Of a DNA stretch of 64,000 nucleotides, positions 32,300 through 40,065 are shown in pieces. The position numbers were made by a program, and so were the translations under genes. The notes below the pieces were generated by a model. The model saw only the letters and a program-made list of their open reading frames with translations. It made no database searches and was not told the origin of the DNA. Source of the stretch: Wenzhouxiangella sp. AB-CW3 (lineage in GTDB: Bacteria; Pseudomonadota; Gammaproteobacteria; Xanthomonadales; Wenzhouxiangellaceae); the NCBI RefSeq assembly GCF_014725735.1, contig NZ_CP061368.1, positions 1,193,225 to 1,257,224 of the forward strand, in the 5' to 3' direction. Positions within the stretch are counted from its first letter, which is position 1, and every line of letters starts with the position of its first letter.

Positions 32300-32723
32300 G
32301 ACGTGAAATTCCTTCTTTGATCTGATGTTTTCTGCAGCCTCGGCTGTAGATTTAGGGGTTGTCGTTCCCTTGTAACCGGGCAGCTGAGCTGGTCCGTTAG
32401 GTCCACTTACGCAACCTTTAAGTTTGATTATGCAAGTAGCCAGTCCGATTATGCAAGCTTGATTTCGGTCAACTTTTGCATTTTTTCGGACGCGTGGAAT
32501 TGATCAGCGTCATTTCCAACGCCTGCGGGAGGGTGGTATTCGTGGGCTTCGGAGCCTGTTTTCGGGGCGCCAGACGGCCAGTTGAGCGGGGTAAATCGCC
32601 GTGGTTTCCCGGCGACGAAGATCTCGCTGCGTCGCCGGCATGGTGGCGGGCACCAGGCACCTCAATGAGGTACGATTCGGCGTTTCGCTGCCCTTTTTGC
32701 CGCCGGATCAATGAATTTTGCTC
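32300..32723. other. Intergenic region between TonB receptor and truC
   Basis: 424 bp without a convincing gene. The left part holds the receptor's promoter region, with a purine-rich ribosome site (GAAGGAATTT on the bottom strand) and the iterons. The right part (32490-32723) shows nothing definite apart from short GC-rich inverted stretches. Confidence 0.6.
32394..32481 (-). promoter_or_regulatory. 21-bp iterons upstream of the TonB receptor
   Basis: On the bottom strand three adjacent direct repeats of exactly 21 bp: TTGCATAATCGGACTGGCTA(C) at 32456-32436, TTGCATAATCAAACTTAAAG(G) at 32435-32415 and TTGCGTAAGTGGACCTAACG(G) at 32414-32394. A weaker fourth lies at 32481-32461. The 21-bp spacing equals two helical turns. 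Similar sites occur at 28910-28929 and 18491-18515. Confidence 0.7.
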
Positions 32724-33455
32724 ATGACTGTCAGCCTGGAATCCTCCCCTCGATTTCGCATCGTCTATCAGGATCAGTGGCTGTGCGCCATCGACAAGCC
32801 CTGCGACCTGATGGTGCATCAGAGCAAGCTGGGCACCGATCGGCAGTTCGCGGTGCAGTTGCTGCGTGACCAGATTGGACAGAAGGTGTGGCCGGTGCAC
32901 CGCCTCGACCGGGCCACCTCGGGCGTGCTGCTGTTTGCGCTCGACCGGGAAACAGCAAGCGCCGTGGGCCGGCAGTTCATGGCCCAGAGCGTGGACAAGC
33001 GCTACCTGGCCGTGGTTCGCGGCTGGGTGGATGCGGCGGGCGAAATCGACCACCCGCTGAAGAAACACAAGACAGCGGCAGAAGGGCAGCCGTCACAAAC
33101 CGGCTACCGCCGGCTGGCCAAGGCCGAGTTGCCATTTCCCATGGGTGAGCATGATACCGTGCGCTATTCGCTGGTCGAGGCGGTTCCGAAAAGCGGACGG
33201 CGTCACCAGATCCGGCGCCACTTCAAGCACATTTCGCATCACCTGATTGGCGATACCACCTACGGCGATGGTCGCCACAATCGCCTGTTCCGGCAGCACC
33301 TGGGTTGCCACCGCCTGCTGCTGCATGCCGCCAGCCTTGAACTGCGGCACCCGTACGAATGCAGGGACATCCGGCTTGCAGCTTCTCTGAATGACAAGTT
33401 CACGGAGGTTGTCGACCGGGTGTTCGGCCAGATAGACGCAAGCCGGGCTCCCTAG
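32724..33455 (+). CDS. truC: tRNA pseudouridine synthase TruC-like (RluA family)
   Basis: 243 residues from ATG 32724; an in-frame TTG 6 bp upstream is less likely. The catalytic aspartate is in HRLDRATSGVLLFAL (~55), preceded by IDKPCDLMVHQSKLG and followed by GRRHQIRRHFKHISHHLIGDTTYG (start ~157). Early QLLRDQIGQ and the overall length match TruC, which makes pseudouridine 65 in certain tRNAs. Other RluA-family targets cannot be excluded. Convergent with the hepT gene, whose end overlaps it by 4 bp. Confidence 0.9.
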   Translation: MTVSLESSPRFRIVYQDQWLCAIDKPCDLMVHQSKLGTDRQFAVQLLRDQIGQKVWPVHRLDRATSGVLLFALDRETASAVGRQFMAQSVDKRYLAVVRGWVDAAGEIDHPLKKHKTAAEGQPSQTGYRRLAKAELPFPMGEHDTVRYSLVEAVPKSGRRHQIRRHFKHISHHLIGDTTYGDGRHNRLFRQHLGCHRLLLHAASLELRHPYECRDIRLAASLNDKFTEVVDRVFGQIDASRAP

Positions 33456-33862
33456 TCTGCTTCAAGGGCCAGGCGGGCAAACTCCAGCAAGCCGTCAAGC
33501 CGGTTTTCGATGACATCCACCATGATGTCCAGGTCCAGTTTTCGGTACTCATGCACGAGAATGTTGCGAAAACCGACCATGCCCTTCAGCCTGTTGGCCA
33601 GCTCATCGCCAATGATTCCGGCCTCATTGAGGAGGGAAAAGCTGTCTCGGCTGTCCTGGGGCAATCCCAGTTTTCTCTTGCGCACCAAGTGATTTGCAAT
33701 ATCGATGCAGAGCTCAGCGGCACGCTGGAGATTCATCGCGATGGCATCCTGGCGCAGATGATCCCGTTCAAAGGGCAAATCGGAATCCAGGCGATAGTAC
33801 TCTCGAATCTGTCGGACACAGCGTTCGATGCTGATCTTCTTGTTGACCAGAACATCATTCAT
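33452..33862 (-). CDS. hepT: HepT-like toxin (HEPN RNase)
   Basis: 136 residues, DUF86/HEPN fold, helical. The catalytic RX4HXY motif is intact in FRNILVHEYR (~98-105), including the tyrosine that the partner AMPylates in type VII toxin-antitoxin systems. It would cleave RNA (tRNA in studied cases) when free of the antitoxin. Its start overlaps the mntA end by 4 bp. The 3' end overlaps truC by 4 bp on the other strand. Confidence 0.9.
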   Translation of the reverse strand: MNDVLVNKKISIERCVRQIREYYRLDSDLPFERDHLRQDAIAMNLQRAAELCIDIANHLVRKRKLGLPQDSRDSFSLLNEAGIIGDELANRLKGMVGFRNILVHEYRKLDLDIMVDVIENRLDGLLEFARLALEAD

Positions 33863-34272
33863 GTCTGCAGAAAGCGACCGGAGGATCGGCCCTCGGCCAG
33901 GATTTCGGCGCGTTCGGCGTTGAGCTTCTGGTACAGCGACAGCACGTGCATTTCGAACTCGTCGGCGGCGTTGACATCGGGGCAGTGAATACGCTTTCCG
34001 TTGATGATGATTTCCTTCTGAAAGACGGTCGTCGCCTCTCTGAGGTTGATCAGATCGACGTCGCGTGCGAGTCCTGATTCGAGGTCGAGATGCAATTGGC
34101 TGCCGGTCAGCTTGCTGGCATCTCGCGCCACAGTCGGAGGCAACAGTACGGCAATATCAACATCACTGCCCGGCAGCATTTCATCTGTTGCCGCGGAGCC
34201 GAACAGGTAGATTGCCTGTGTTTGCGGCAGTCGATCCACAATGTGCCGAACGATTTGCATCTGGTCTATCAT
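33859..34272 (-). CDS. mntA: MntA-like nucleotidyltransferase antitoxin
   Basis: 137 residues from ATG 34272. The frame continues 67 codons upstream into the carboxypeptidase gene, but that part has no family similarity. The minimal nucleotidyltransferase motif GSX10DXD is present in FGSAATDEMLPGSDVDIAVL (~25-43), with a third acidic residue expected in ARDVDLINL. In type VII systems this enzyme adds AMP to a tyrosine of HepT and thereby neutralises it. Gene order antitoxin-toxin with a 4-bp overlap is standard for this pair. Confidence 0.9.
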   Translation of the reverse strand: MIDQMQIVRHIVDRLPQTQAIYLFGSAATDEMLPGSDVDIAVLLPPTVARDASKLTGSQLHLDLESGLARDVDLINLREATTVFQKEIIINGKRIHCPDVNAADEFEMHVLSLYQKLNAERAEILAEGRSSGRFLQT

Positions 34273-34315
34273 GCCCCCAGTATACCGCTGAGCCTCCAAC
34301 TGGTAATCCATAACC

Positions 34316-35440
34316 ATGCGCATTCTTTCCAATTTTGACGGTGGCAACATCGAAGTGTCGTCCGCCGACACACCCGACGATATTCGCCTGAAGATCCGGC
34401 CCGACGCCGGTGGCGAGCACATGCAGTGGTTTTTCTTCCAGCTCTGCGACGCGCGCGATACCGACTGCACCATGGTTATCGAGAATGCCGGAAAAGTGTC
34501 TTACCCGGATGGATTCGAGAACTACCAGGCCGTGGTCAGCACCGATCTGGAGAACTGGTTCCGTACCGATACCGAGTTTGACGGCAAGCAGCTGGTCATC
34601 CGGCACCGCCCGGAATCCGACGTCGTCTACGTGGCCTATTTCGCACCCTACAGCCTGCGCGAGCACCAGCAGCTGATCTCCTCGGCGCTGGAGCATTCCC
34701 GGGTGCTCTCCGAGACACTCTGCACGACACCCGACGGCCATGCCCATACCCTGCTGACCATCGGCGAAGCGGCCGAAGGTCGCAAGAAGCTGTGGGTCAT
34801 CGCCCGTCAGCATCCCGGCGAGACCATGGCCGAATGGTGGGTGGAAGGGTTTGTCGAGCGCCTGCTGGACCCGGAAGATCCGGTGGCGCGCGAGTTGCTC
34901 GAACAGGCGGTGGTCTACCTGGTACCCAACATGTGCATCGATGGCGCCGTGCGCGGCCACCTGCGCACCAATGCGCATGGCCGCAACCTCAACCGTGAAT
35001 GGGCCGAACCCTGTGCGGACCAGTCGCCCGAGGTGTACTACACGCGCCAGAAGATGCACGAGACCGGTGTGGATTTCGCGCTGGACGTGCACGGCGACGA
35101 GGCGCTGCCGTACAACTTCATTGCCGGACCCGAGGGCACACCTTCGTGGAACGAGCACAAGCAGCGTCAGCTGGACAACTTCAAGCAGTTGCTGGCCGCG
35201 ATCACGCCGGATTTCCAGACCGACCACGGCTACGAGGTGGATGCACCGGGCAGTGCCGACATGAAGAAGAACTCCGACTACATGGCCGAGACCTTCGACT
35301 GCCTAGCCGTGACCCTGGAAATGCCATTCAAGGACACCGCCGACCGGCCCGTGCCAGAGATCGGCTGGTCACCGGGCCGCTGTCGTCACCTGGGCCGGGC
35401 CTGCCTGGATGCCATGTACCGCATTCTGCCAGAGCTCTGA
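34316..35440 (+). CDS. M14-family cytosolic carboxypeptidase-like protein
   Basis: 374 residues. An N-terminal beta-sandwich (~1-115, with EHMQWFFFQL and VYVAYFAPYSLREHQ) typical of cytosolic carboxypeptidases precedes an M14 zinc peptidase domain. Zinc ligands are His and Glu in RQHPGETMAEWW (~154) and His in LDVHGDEALP (~247); the catalytic Glu is in VTLEMPFK. Other conserved parts are NPNxxxDG-like VPNMCIDGAVRGHLR and GRNLNREW. No signal peptide, so cytoplasmic. Eukaryotic relatives remove glutamate tails; the bacterial substrate is unknown. Confidence 0.88.
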   Translation: MRILSNFDGGNIEVSSADTPDDIRLKIRPDAGGEHMQWFFFQLCDARDTDCTMVIENAGKVSYPDGFENYQAVVSTDLENWFRTDTEFDGKQLVIRHRPESDVVYVAYFAPYSLREHQQLISSALEHSRVLSETLCTTPDGHAHTLLTIGEAAEGRKKLWVIARQHPGETMAEWWVEGFVERLLDPEDPVARELLEQAVVYLVPNMCIDGAVRGHLRTNAHGRNLNREWAEPCADQSPEVYYTRQKMHETGVDFALDVHGDEALPYNFIAGPEGTPSWNEHKQRQLDNFKQLLAAITPDFQTDHGYEVDAPGSADMKKNSDYMAETFDCLAVTLEMPFKDTADRPVPEIGWSPGRCRHLGRACLDAMYRILPEL

Positions 35441-35459
35441 GGTCATTGCGGGGCCGGGC

Positions 35460-36137
35460 TCAGCCCGGGCTCCGCTCCATTCTCGAGGCCGGATCGACCA
35501 GCTCCAGCCGGCGGAAGGCAATGCCGGCCTGGGTCCGGTTGCGCACATCGAGCTTCTGCAGGATCTCGCTCATGTGAGCCTTGACAGTGCGTTCCTGGAT
35601 ATCGAGCCTGGCGGCGATCTGCTTGTTGAGCTGGCCGTCGGCGACTAGCGCCAGAACCCGGAACTGCTGCGGTGTAAGCGATGCGATGCGCTCGGCCAGC
35701 AGCAGATCCTCGTCATCCGTGTCGAGTCCTTCGACGGCATGCTGCAGGTGTGCGGGCACCCATTCGCGACAATCGAGCACGGTCTCCAGCGCCCGGGTCA
35801 GTTCCGGCAGGGGCGTGCTTTTGGGAATGTAGGCCGCGGCACCGTGATCCAGAGCGTGACGGATGGTGCGCGGTTCCTCGTTGGCCGAAACGACCACCAC
35901 TGCCACGCTGGGGAACATGCAGCGAATCGAGGCCAGTCCCGCCAGGCCGTGATTGCCCGGCATGTGCAGATCGAGCAGCAGCAGATCGACGGGCGGTTCG
36001 GTTTCCAGCAGCTCGGTGGTGGAAGGCAGATCCTCCGCCTCGATGATGTCGACATCCGACAGGCTGGAATGAAGTGCCTGGGTCAGGGCGGCACGAAACA
36101 GCGGATGGTCGTCGGCAATCAGCACTCGAGTGGTCAT
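35460..36137 (-). CDS. NarL/LuxR-type response regulator
   Basis: 225 residues. Receiver domain (~1-120) with acidic pocket IADDHPLFR and phospho-acceptor aspartate in LLLLDLHMPG (~57), the switch Ser in VVVSANEE and Lys in IPKSTPL. LuxR helix-turn-helix (~155-215) with LTPQQFRVLALVADGQLNKQIAARL and VKAHMSEILQKL. No histidine kinase gene is adjacent, so the signal is unknown. The start is 78 bp from the 3' end of the upstream dehydrogenase gene on the same strand. Confidence 0.92.
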   Translation of the reverse strand: MTTRVLIADDHPLFRAALTQALHSSLSDVDIIEAEDLPSTTELLETEPPVDLLLLDLHMPGNHGLAGLASIRCMFPSVAVVVVSANEEPRTIRHALDHGAAAYIPKSTPLPELTRALETVLDCREWVPAHLQHAVEGLDTDDEDLLLAERIASLTPQQFRVLALVADGQLNKQIAARLDIQERTVKAHMSEILQKLDVRNRTQAGIAFRRLELVDPASRMERSPG

Positions 36138-36215
36138 GTCGGACAGGCTGGCCCTGGGCGGATCCTCGTGTTGGAATCCCCATGATGCCAGAAGTCGAGG
36201 CTGGGCCGGTGTCGA

Positions 36216-36971
36216 TCAGGTCGCGGTCCAGCCGCCATCGACCACGATGGCCTGCCCGGTGATGTTGCGCGCTGGCGGCGATATGAGAAATTCGCAGATG
36301 CCGGACAGCTCCTCGAAACTGATGAACACCCCCTTGGGCATGGGCTTGAGCATGATTTTCTCGACGACTTCATCCTCGGAGATGCCATGCACCCGGGCCT
36401 GGTCGGCAATCTGCTTTTCAACCAGCGGTGTCTTGACGTAAGTCGGGCAGACGGTATTGATGGTGATGTCGGTGTCGGCCGTCTCCAGCGCCAGCACGCG
36501 CGAGAAGCCGATCAGGCCGTGCTTGGCCGCCACGTAGGCCGATTTGTAGGCACTGGCCACCAGGGAGTGGATCGACCCGATATTGACGATGCGCCCGAAT
36601 GCCCGCTGGCGCATGCCGGGTAACAGGCCGCGGGTCAGCCGGGCCGTGCCCGTCAGCATGACCTGCACGAGCTGGTCCCACTTGTCCATCGGAAAGTCCT
36701 CCAGCGCGGCAACGTGCTGCAGGCCGGCATTGTTGATCAGCACGTCCACCGGCTGATCGAGTTGCCGCAGCAATGATTCGACACTGGCATCATCGGTAAC
36801 GTCCAGTGCCCGTCCGATGGCCCGGCCGCCGGCAATACCGATCTCGCCGGCGACCGCGACGGCCGCGCCCTCGTCCAGATCGGTCACGACGATGCTGTGG
36901 CCCCCGCCGGCCAGGTGGTGGGCAATACCCGCGCCGATGCCACTGCCGGCGCCGGTGATGAGAATGTTCAT
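36216..36971 (-). CDS. bdhA: D-3-hydroxybutyrate dehydrogenase
   Basis: 251-residue SDR oxidising D-3-hydroxybutyrate to acetoacetate with NAD. TGAGSGIGAGIA at the N-terminus, NNAGLQHVAALEDFPMDKWD (~87), catalytic Ser in NIGSIHSLVAS, YxxxK in YVAAKHGL, and CPTYVKTPLVEKQIADQAR near ~190, the lid segment characteristic of this enzyme. Divergent from the gene for the hydroxybutyrate oligomer hydrolase, so the two steps of oligomer use are side by side. Confidence 0.92.
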   Translation of the reverse strand: MNILITGAGSGIGAGIAHHLAGGGHSIVVTDLDEGAAVAVAGEIGIAGGRAIGRALDVTDDASVESLLRQLDQPVDVLINNAGLQHVAALEDFPMDKWDQLVQVMLTGTARLTRGLLPGMRQRAFGRIVNIGSIHSLVASAYKSAYVAAKHGLIGFSRVLALETADTDITINTVCPTYVKTPLVEKQIADQARVHGISEDEVVEKIMLKPMPKGVFISFEELSGICEFLISPPARNITGQAIVVDGGWTAT

Positions 36972-37080
36972 GGCGATGTCTGCCGCTTGTCAGAAACGGG
37001 TGAAAAGGCTAGCAGACGACGCTGGGCGTGCCGACTGTACCAAAGTCCATGACGGGTCGCGCGGGAGACTTGTTAAAGTG

Positions 37081-37096
37081 ATGGTTGGTCAACCAT
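37081..37096. promoter_or_regulatory. Palindrome upstream of the oligomer hydrolase
   Basis: ATGGTTG-GT-CAACCAT, 7-bp perfect arms, ending 16 bp before the hydrolase start and in the gap to the divergent bdhA. A possible operator; the binding protein is unknown. Confidence 0.35.
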
Positions 37097-37112
37097 TGCA
37101 GGAAACGCGGGC

Positions 37113-38942
37113 ATGAGGAAAGAGTTGCTTTTGCTGTCTGCCGGGGCGGTGTTTGTTCTGGCCGCCTGTGAGGCGCCCGAGCCGCCACCGGAGCCGGTCG
37201 AGGAGGCGCCCGCCGAGGCGGTGGCCGCCGATCCCTCAGAGCGGTTGCAGTTTCCCTTTCCGGTGCGGGTGACCGAACACCGTGATGGCGATGATCTGGT
37301 CAGTGCCGGCCTGAACGTGGCGGATCTGACCGGCACTGCACCGGCGCCTGCCGACCCTGAAGCCCCCTCTGCCGCCGAGTTGCGGCGCCTTGCCGTTCAT
37401 GCCAACTGGCAGGGCATTGGCACCCTGTCACCGGCCGCCGGCCTGGGCGGACTGCTCGACGGACTTCCCGAAGTGCCCGGACATGAGTTTCATGCCTTCC
37501 TGACCCTGCCGGATGCCAGCCAGCCGTTCCGAGTGGCACTGCAGTTGCCCGACAGCTTTGATGCCGATGCGGCCTGCCTGGTTGTCAGCCCGGCATCGGG
37601 CTCACGTGGGACATACGGGGCCATTGCCGTGGCCGCGCCTTGGGCATTCGAGCGTGGCTGTGCCGTGGCTTATACCGACAAGGCGGCCGGTACCGATATC
37701 TTCGATTTCTCCGATGGCACGGGGACCGACCTGGCAGGGCGGCGAGTCGAGTCCGGCGAGGCCGAACTGGGCCTGGCATTCGCGCCGCTCGAGGAACCGG
37801 CCGCGACCGTGGGCATGCGGCATGCTCACTCGGGCGACCAGCCCGAAGCTGACTGGGGTCAGCACGTGCTTGCCGCGGCGGCCTTCGGCCTGGATGTCAT
37901 TGATTCGGTGCTGGATGCCGAACTCGATGCCGATTCGGTGCGTGTTCTCGGGTTTGCCCTTTCCAACGGCGGCAACGCAGTCCTGCGGGCAGCAGAGATC
38001 GACGATTCCGGCCTGCTCGATGCCGTGGTGGCCGTGAGTCCGAACATCACGCCGCTGGGACAGCCGGCACTGTTTGACTATGCCAGCCTGGCCGCGCTTT
38101 ACCAGCCCTGCCTGCTGGCCGATGCCGATTTTCTTGACGAAGTGCCCATGGGCCAGTCACCGATGGATGTGATGGGCCAGGCTCGTTGCCAGTCGCTGGC
38201 CGAAGCGGGGCTGCTGGATGAGCCCAGTCCCTCGGCGGCGCGTGATGTGCTGACCGAGGCCGGTTTTGACGACGCGGCCCTGAGCCAGAGCGCGGTCAAT
38301 ATCGCCCTGGATCTGTGGCGCTCGGTGCTGGTGACCTATGCATCGTCCTACCTCCAGCGCGGGCCGTTTGACATGCCCTGCGGATTCGCTCTGGAGGCGG
38401 CGGAGGCCACTGCCGCCCAGCGCCAGGCTTGGTGGGGCAGTCATTCCGGTATTGCGCCCGGCAACGGCATTGAAATCGTCGACACGATGGCCGACGGCAA
38501 TGATTCGACTTTTGCCGGCCTCAAGTGCCTGCGTGAACTGGTCGATGGCAACGGCCCCGAATCCGACAGCTTGCATGCCGCCCTGCGCGCCACCCAGGCC
38601 AGCGCGGTGCTGCCTGATATTCCCGTGGTGGTGGTTCATGGCCGCGATGATGGACTGATTCCGGTGGCTTTCAGCAGCCGCCCCTATGTCACCATGGCCC
38701 GCAACAACGGCGCCCGAATAGCCTACTGGGAGGTGGAGCAGTCGCAGCACTTCGATGCCTTGCTGGCCGTACCGGGTTTTGCCGGCGAGTACGTCCCCAT
38801 TCTGCCGTATGGCTGGCAGGCCATGGATCATATCCTGGCCGTGCTCGATGATGCCGCAGAACTCGGCGAGGACTGGCACATCCAACCGCAGCCACCCGAG
38901 CCTGGCGAGCCACTGGAAATCGAACACCTGGGGCTCGAGTAA
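37113..38942 (+). CDS. D-(-)-3-hydroxybutyrate oligomer hydrolase, lipoprotein
   Basis: 609 residues of the 3-hydroxybutyrate oligomer hydrolase family. A lipoprotein signal with lipobox LAAC (cysteine 19) is followed by a proline/glutamate-rich spacer, so it is anchored outside the cytoplasm. The catalytic serine lies in GFALSNGGNAVLRAAE (~290), and SGSRGTYGAIAVAAPWAFERGCAVAYTDKAAG (from ~155) is a family hallmark. A C-terminal DGLIP (~515) and SQHFDALL (~545) provide the likely acid and base. It would release 3-hydroxybutyrate monomers for BdhA, encoded divergently. Confidence 0.9.
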   Translation: MRKELLLLSAGAVFVLAACEAPEPPPEPVEEAPAEAVAADPSERLQFPFPVRVTEHRDGDDLVSAGLNVADLTGTAPAPADPEAPSAAELRRLAVHANWQGIGTLSPAAGLGGLLDGLPEVPGHEFHAFLTLPDASQPFRVALQLPDSFDADAACLVVSPASGSRGTYGAIAVAAPWAFERGCAVAYTDKAAGTDIFDFSDGTGTDLAGRRVESGEAELGLAFAPLEEPAATVGMRHAHSGDQPEADWGQHVLAAAAFGLDVIDSVLDAELDADSVRVLGFALSNGGNAVLRAAEIDDSGLLDAVVAVSPNITPLGQPALFDYASLAALYQPCLLADADFLDEVPMGQSPMDVMGQARCQSLAEAGLLDEPSPSAARDVLTEAGFDDAALSQSAVNIALDLWRSVLVTYASSYLQRGPFDMPCGFALEAAEATAAQRQAWWGSHSGIAPGNGIEIVDTMADGNDSTFAGLKCLRELVDGNGPESDSLHAALRATQASAVLPDIPVVVVHGRDDGLIPVAFSSRPYVTMARNNGARIAYWEVEQSQHFDALLAVPGFAGEYVPILPYGWQAMDHILAVLDDAAELGEDWHIQPQPPEPGEPLEIEHLGLE

Positions 38943-38967
38943 ATGTCCTCCGGCTTTGCCGGGTAAG

Positions 38968-39255
38968 TATTAACCCGGCACGAATGCAGATCACATTCAG
39001 GGCTTCAATCAGGGCCCGAATCAAGGCGTCGCTCGCCGCCAAGGGTGATTCCCTTGGCAAGAGCGAGAACGCAGAGTCGGGCCCTGATTGAAGTCCCTAA
39101 CTATCTGATTCTAAAAAGTCAGGCCGCAGTGTGCGCTTCGGCAGACTGCGTTATCGAAACTTGCTGTAGGAGTGCTACAGCGGCGTTTCGCTGCCTTGCT
39201 GCCGAAGCGCACACTGCGGCTGAATGCGATCTACATTCGTGCCGGGTTAATAATA
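38968..39255. repeat. Composite inverted-repeat element C, copy 2 (intact), with hairpins H1 and H2
   Basis: A 288-bp element with ~34-bp terminal inverted repeats beginning TATTAACCCGGCACGAATG. It encloses H1 (arms 39000-39019 and 39077-39097) and H2 (perfect 22-bp arms 39123-39144 and 39199-39220). H1 (top strand) and H2 (bottom strand) share the loop bases CAAGGC, CGCC, AAG and AACGCAG-GT, but all their stems differ. It sits between convergent genes; its right end is next to the amidotransferase stop codon. Confidence 0.9.
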
Positions 39256-39256
39256 G

Positions 39257-40003
39257 CTAACGGGAACCGAGAATCACGCGTCGCCGGGGGCTCTCGAGCA
39301 GCCCGAGCCAGTTGCCAAAGACCTGATCGGCCAGTTGCAGTGATTGCGGCAGATGCTGTTGCGTGGCTTCGCGCAAGTCCTCCGGTGTCTTGCGCAGGCC
39401 CGCTGCGGCCAGGTCCTTGCGATAGAAGGGCAGGGTCAGCCAGCGCCGGATGAGACGCTCGTCGAGCTCGAGGTGAAACTGGAACCCCCAGGCGCGTTCA
39501 CCATGGCGGAATGCCTGGCAGCCGGACTGGTCGGACACCGCCAGAGAAACCGAATCAGCCGGGCAGTCAAACCCCCAATGGTGCCATTGATAGACCGGTC
39601 TCCGATCTTCCAGCGGGCAGAGTACCGGATCGTGTGACGTGACGTTGGTGGGCTTGAGGTCGTACCAGCCGATCTCGGGTTCTTCGCAGGGGCCCACCGG
39701 TGCCCCCAGCACATGGGCCATGAGCTGGGCGCCCAGGCAGATGCCCAGTACCGGCATGTCGGCTGCCATGGCTTGTTCGATCAGGTGGCATTCGGTCAGC
39801 AGATGGGGGTGGGTTTGGGCATCGTCGACCTGCATCGGCCCGCCCAGGACGATGAGCGCCTGGTAGCGATCCAGTCGGGGTCGGGCATCCGGGTCGCGGG
39901 CGAAGTTGACGTAGCGAATGCGATGGCCGCGCTCGCGCAGCATCGGATCGAGCAGACCCAGCGGTTCGGCTACCACATGCTTCAGTACCAGTACTCGTGC
40001 CAT
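39257..40003 (-). CDS. Class I glutamine amidotransferase (GATase1) protein
   Basis: 248 residues from the start at 40003, where the domain begins MARVLVLKHV; 40015 is an alternative. Triad: nucleophile in VLGICLGAQLMAHVLGA (~98), His and Glu in WGFQFHLELDE (~185). It is a stand-alone GMP-synthase-like amidotransferase without a synthetase domain, as in the YfeJ-like group; possible roles are gamma-glutamyl hydrolysis or polyamine breakdown. No partner gene is adjacent. The stop codon directly follows the fold-back element. Confidence 0.85.
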   Translation of the reverse strand: MARVLVLKHVVAEPLGLLDPMLRERGHRIRYVNFARDPDARPRLDRYQALIVLGGPMQVDDAQTHPHLLTECHLIEQAMAADMPVLGICLGAQLMAHVLGAPVGPCEEPEIGWYDLKPTNVTSHDPVLCPLEDRRPVYQWHHWGFDCPADSVSLAVSDQSGCQAFRHGERAWGFQFHLELDERLIRRWLTLPFYRKDLAAAGLRKTPEDLREATQQHLPQSLQLADQVFGNWLGLLESPRRRVILGSR

Positions 40004-40065
40004 GACCAGCTTCATGTGCTGCAGGGGTGAGCGCCTGATCATAGTCCATACGCTATGCTTGCACG

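Noticed and set aside
38968-39255. Retron or diversity-generating retroelement
   Set aside because: No reverse transcriptase gene anywhere in the window, although the nested hairpins resemble msr/msd-type folds.
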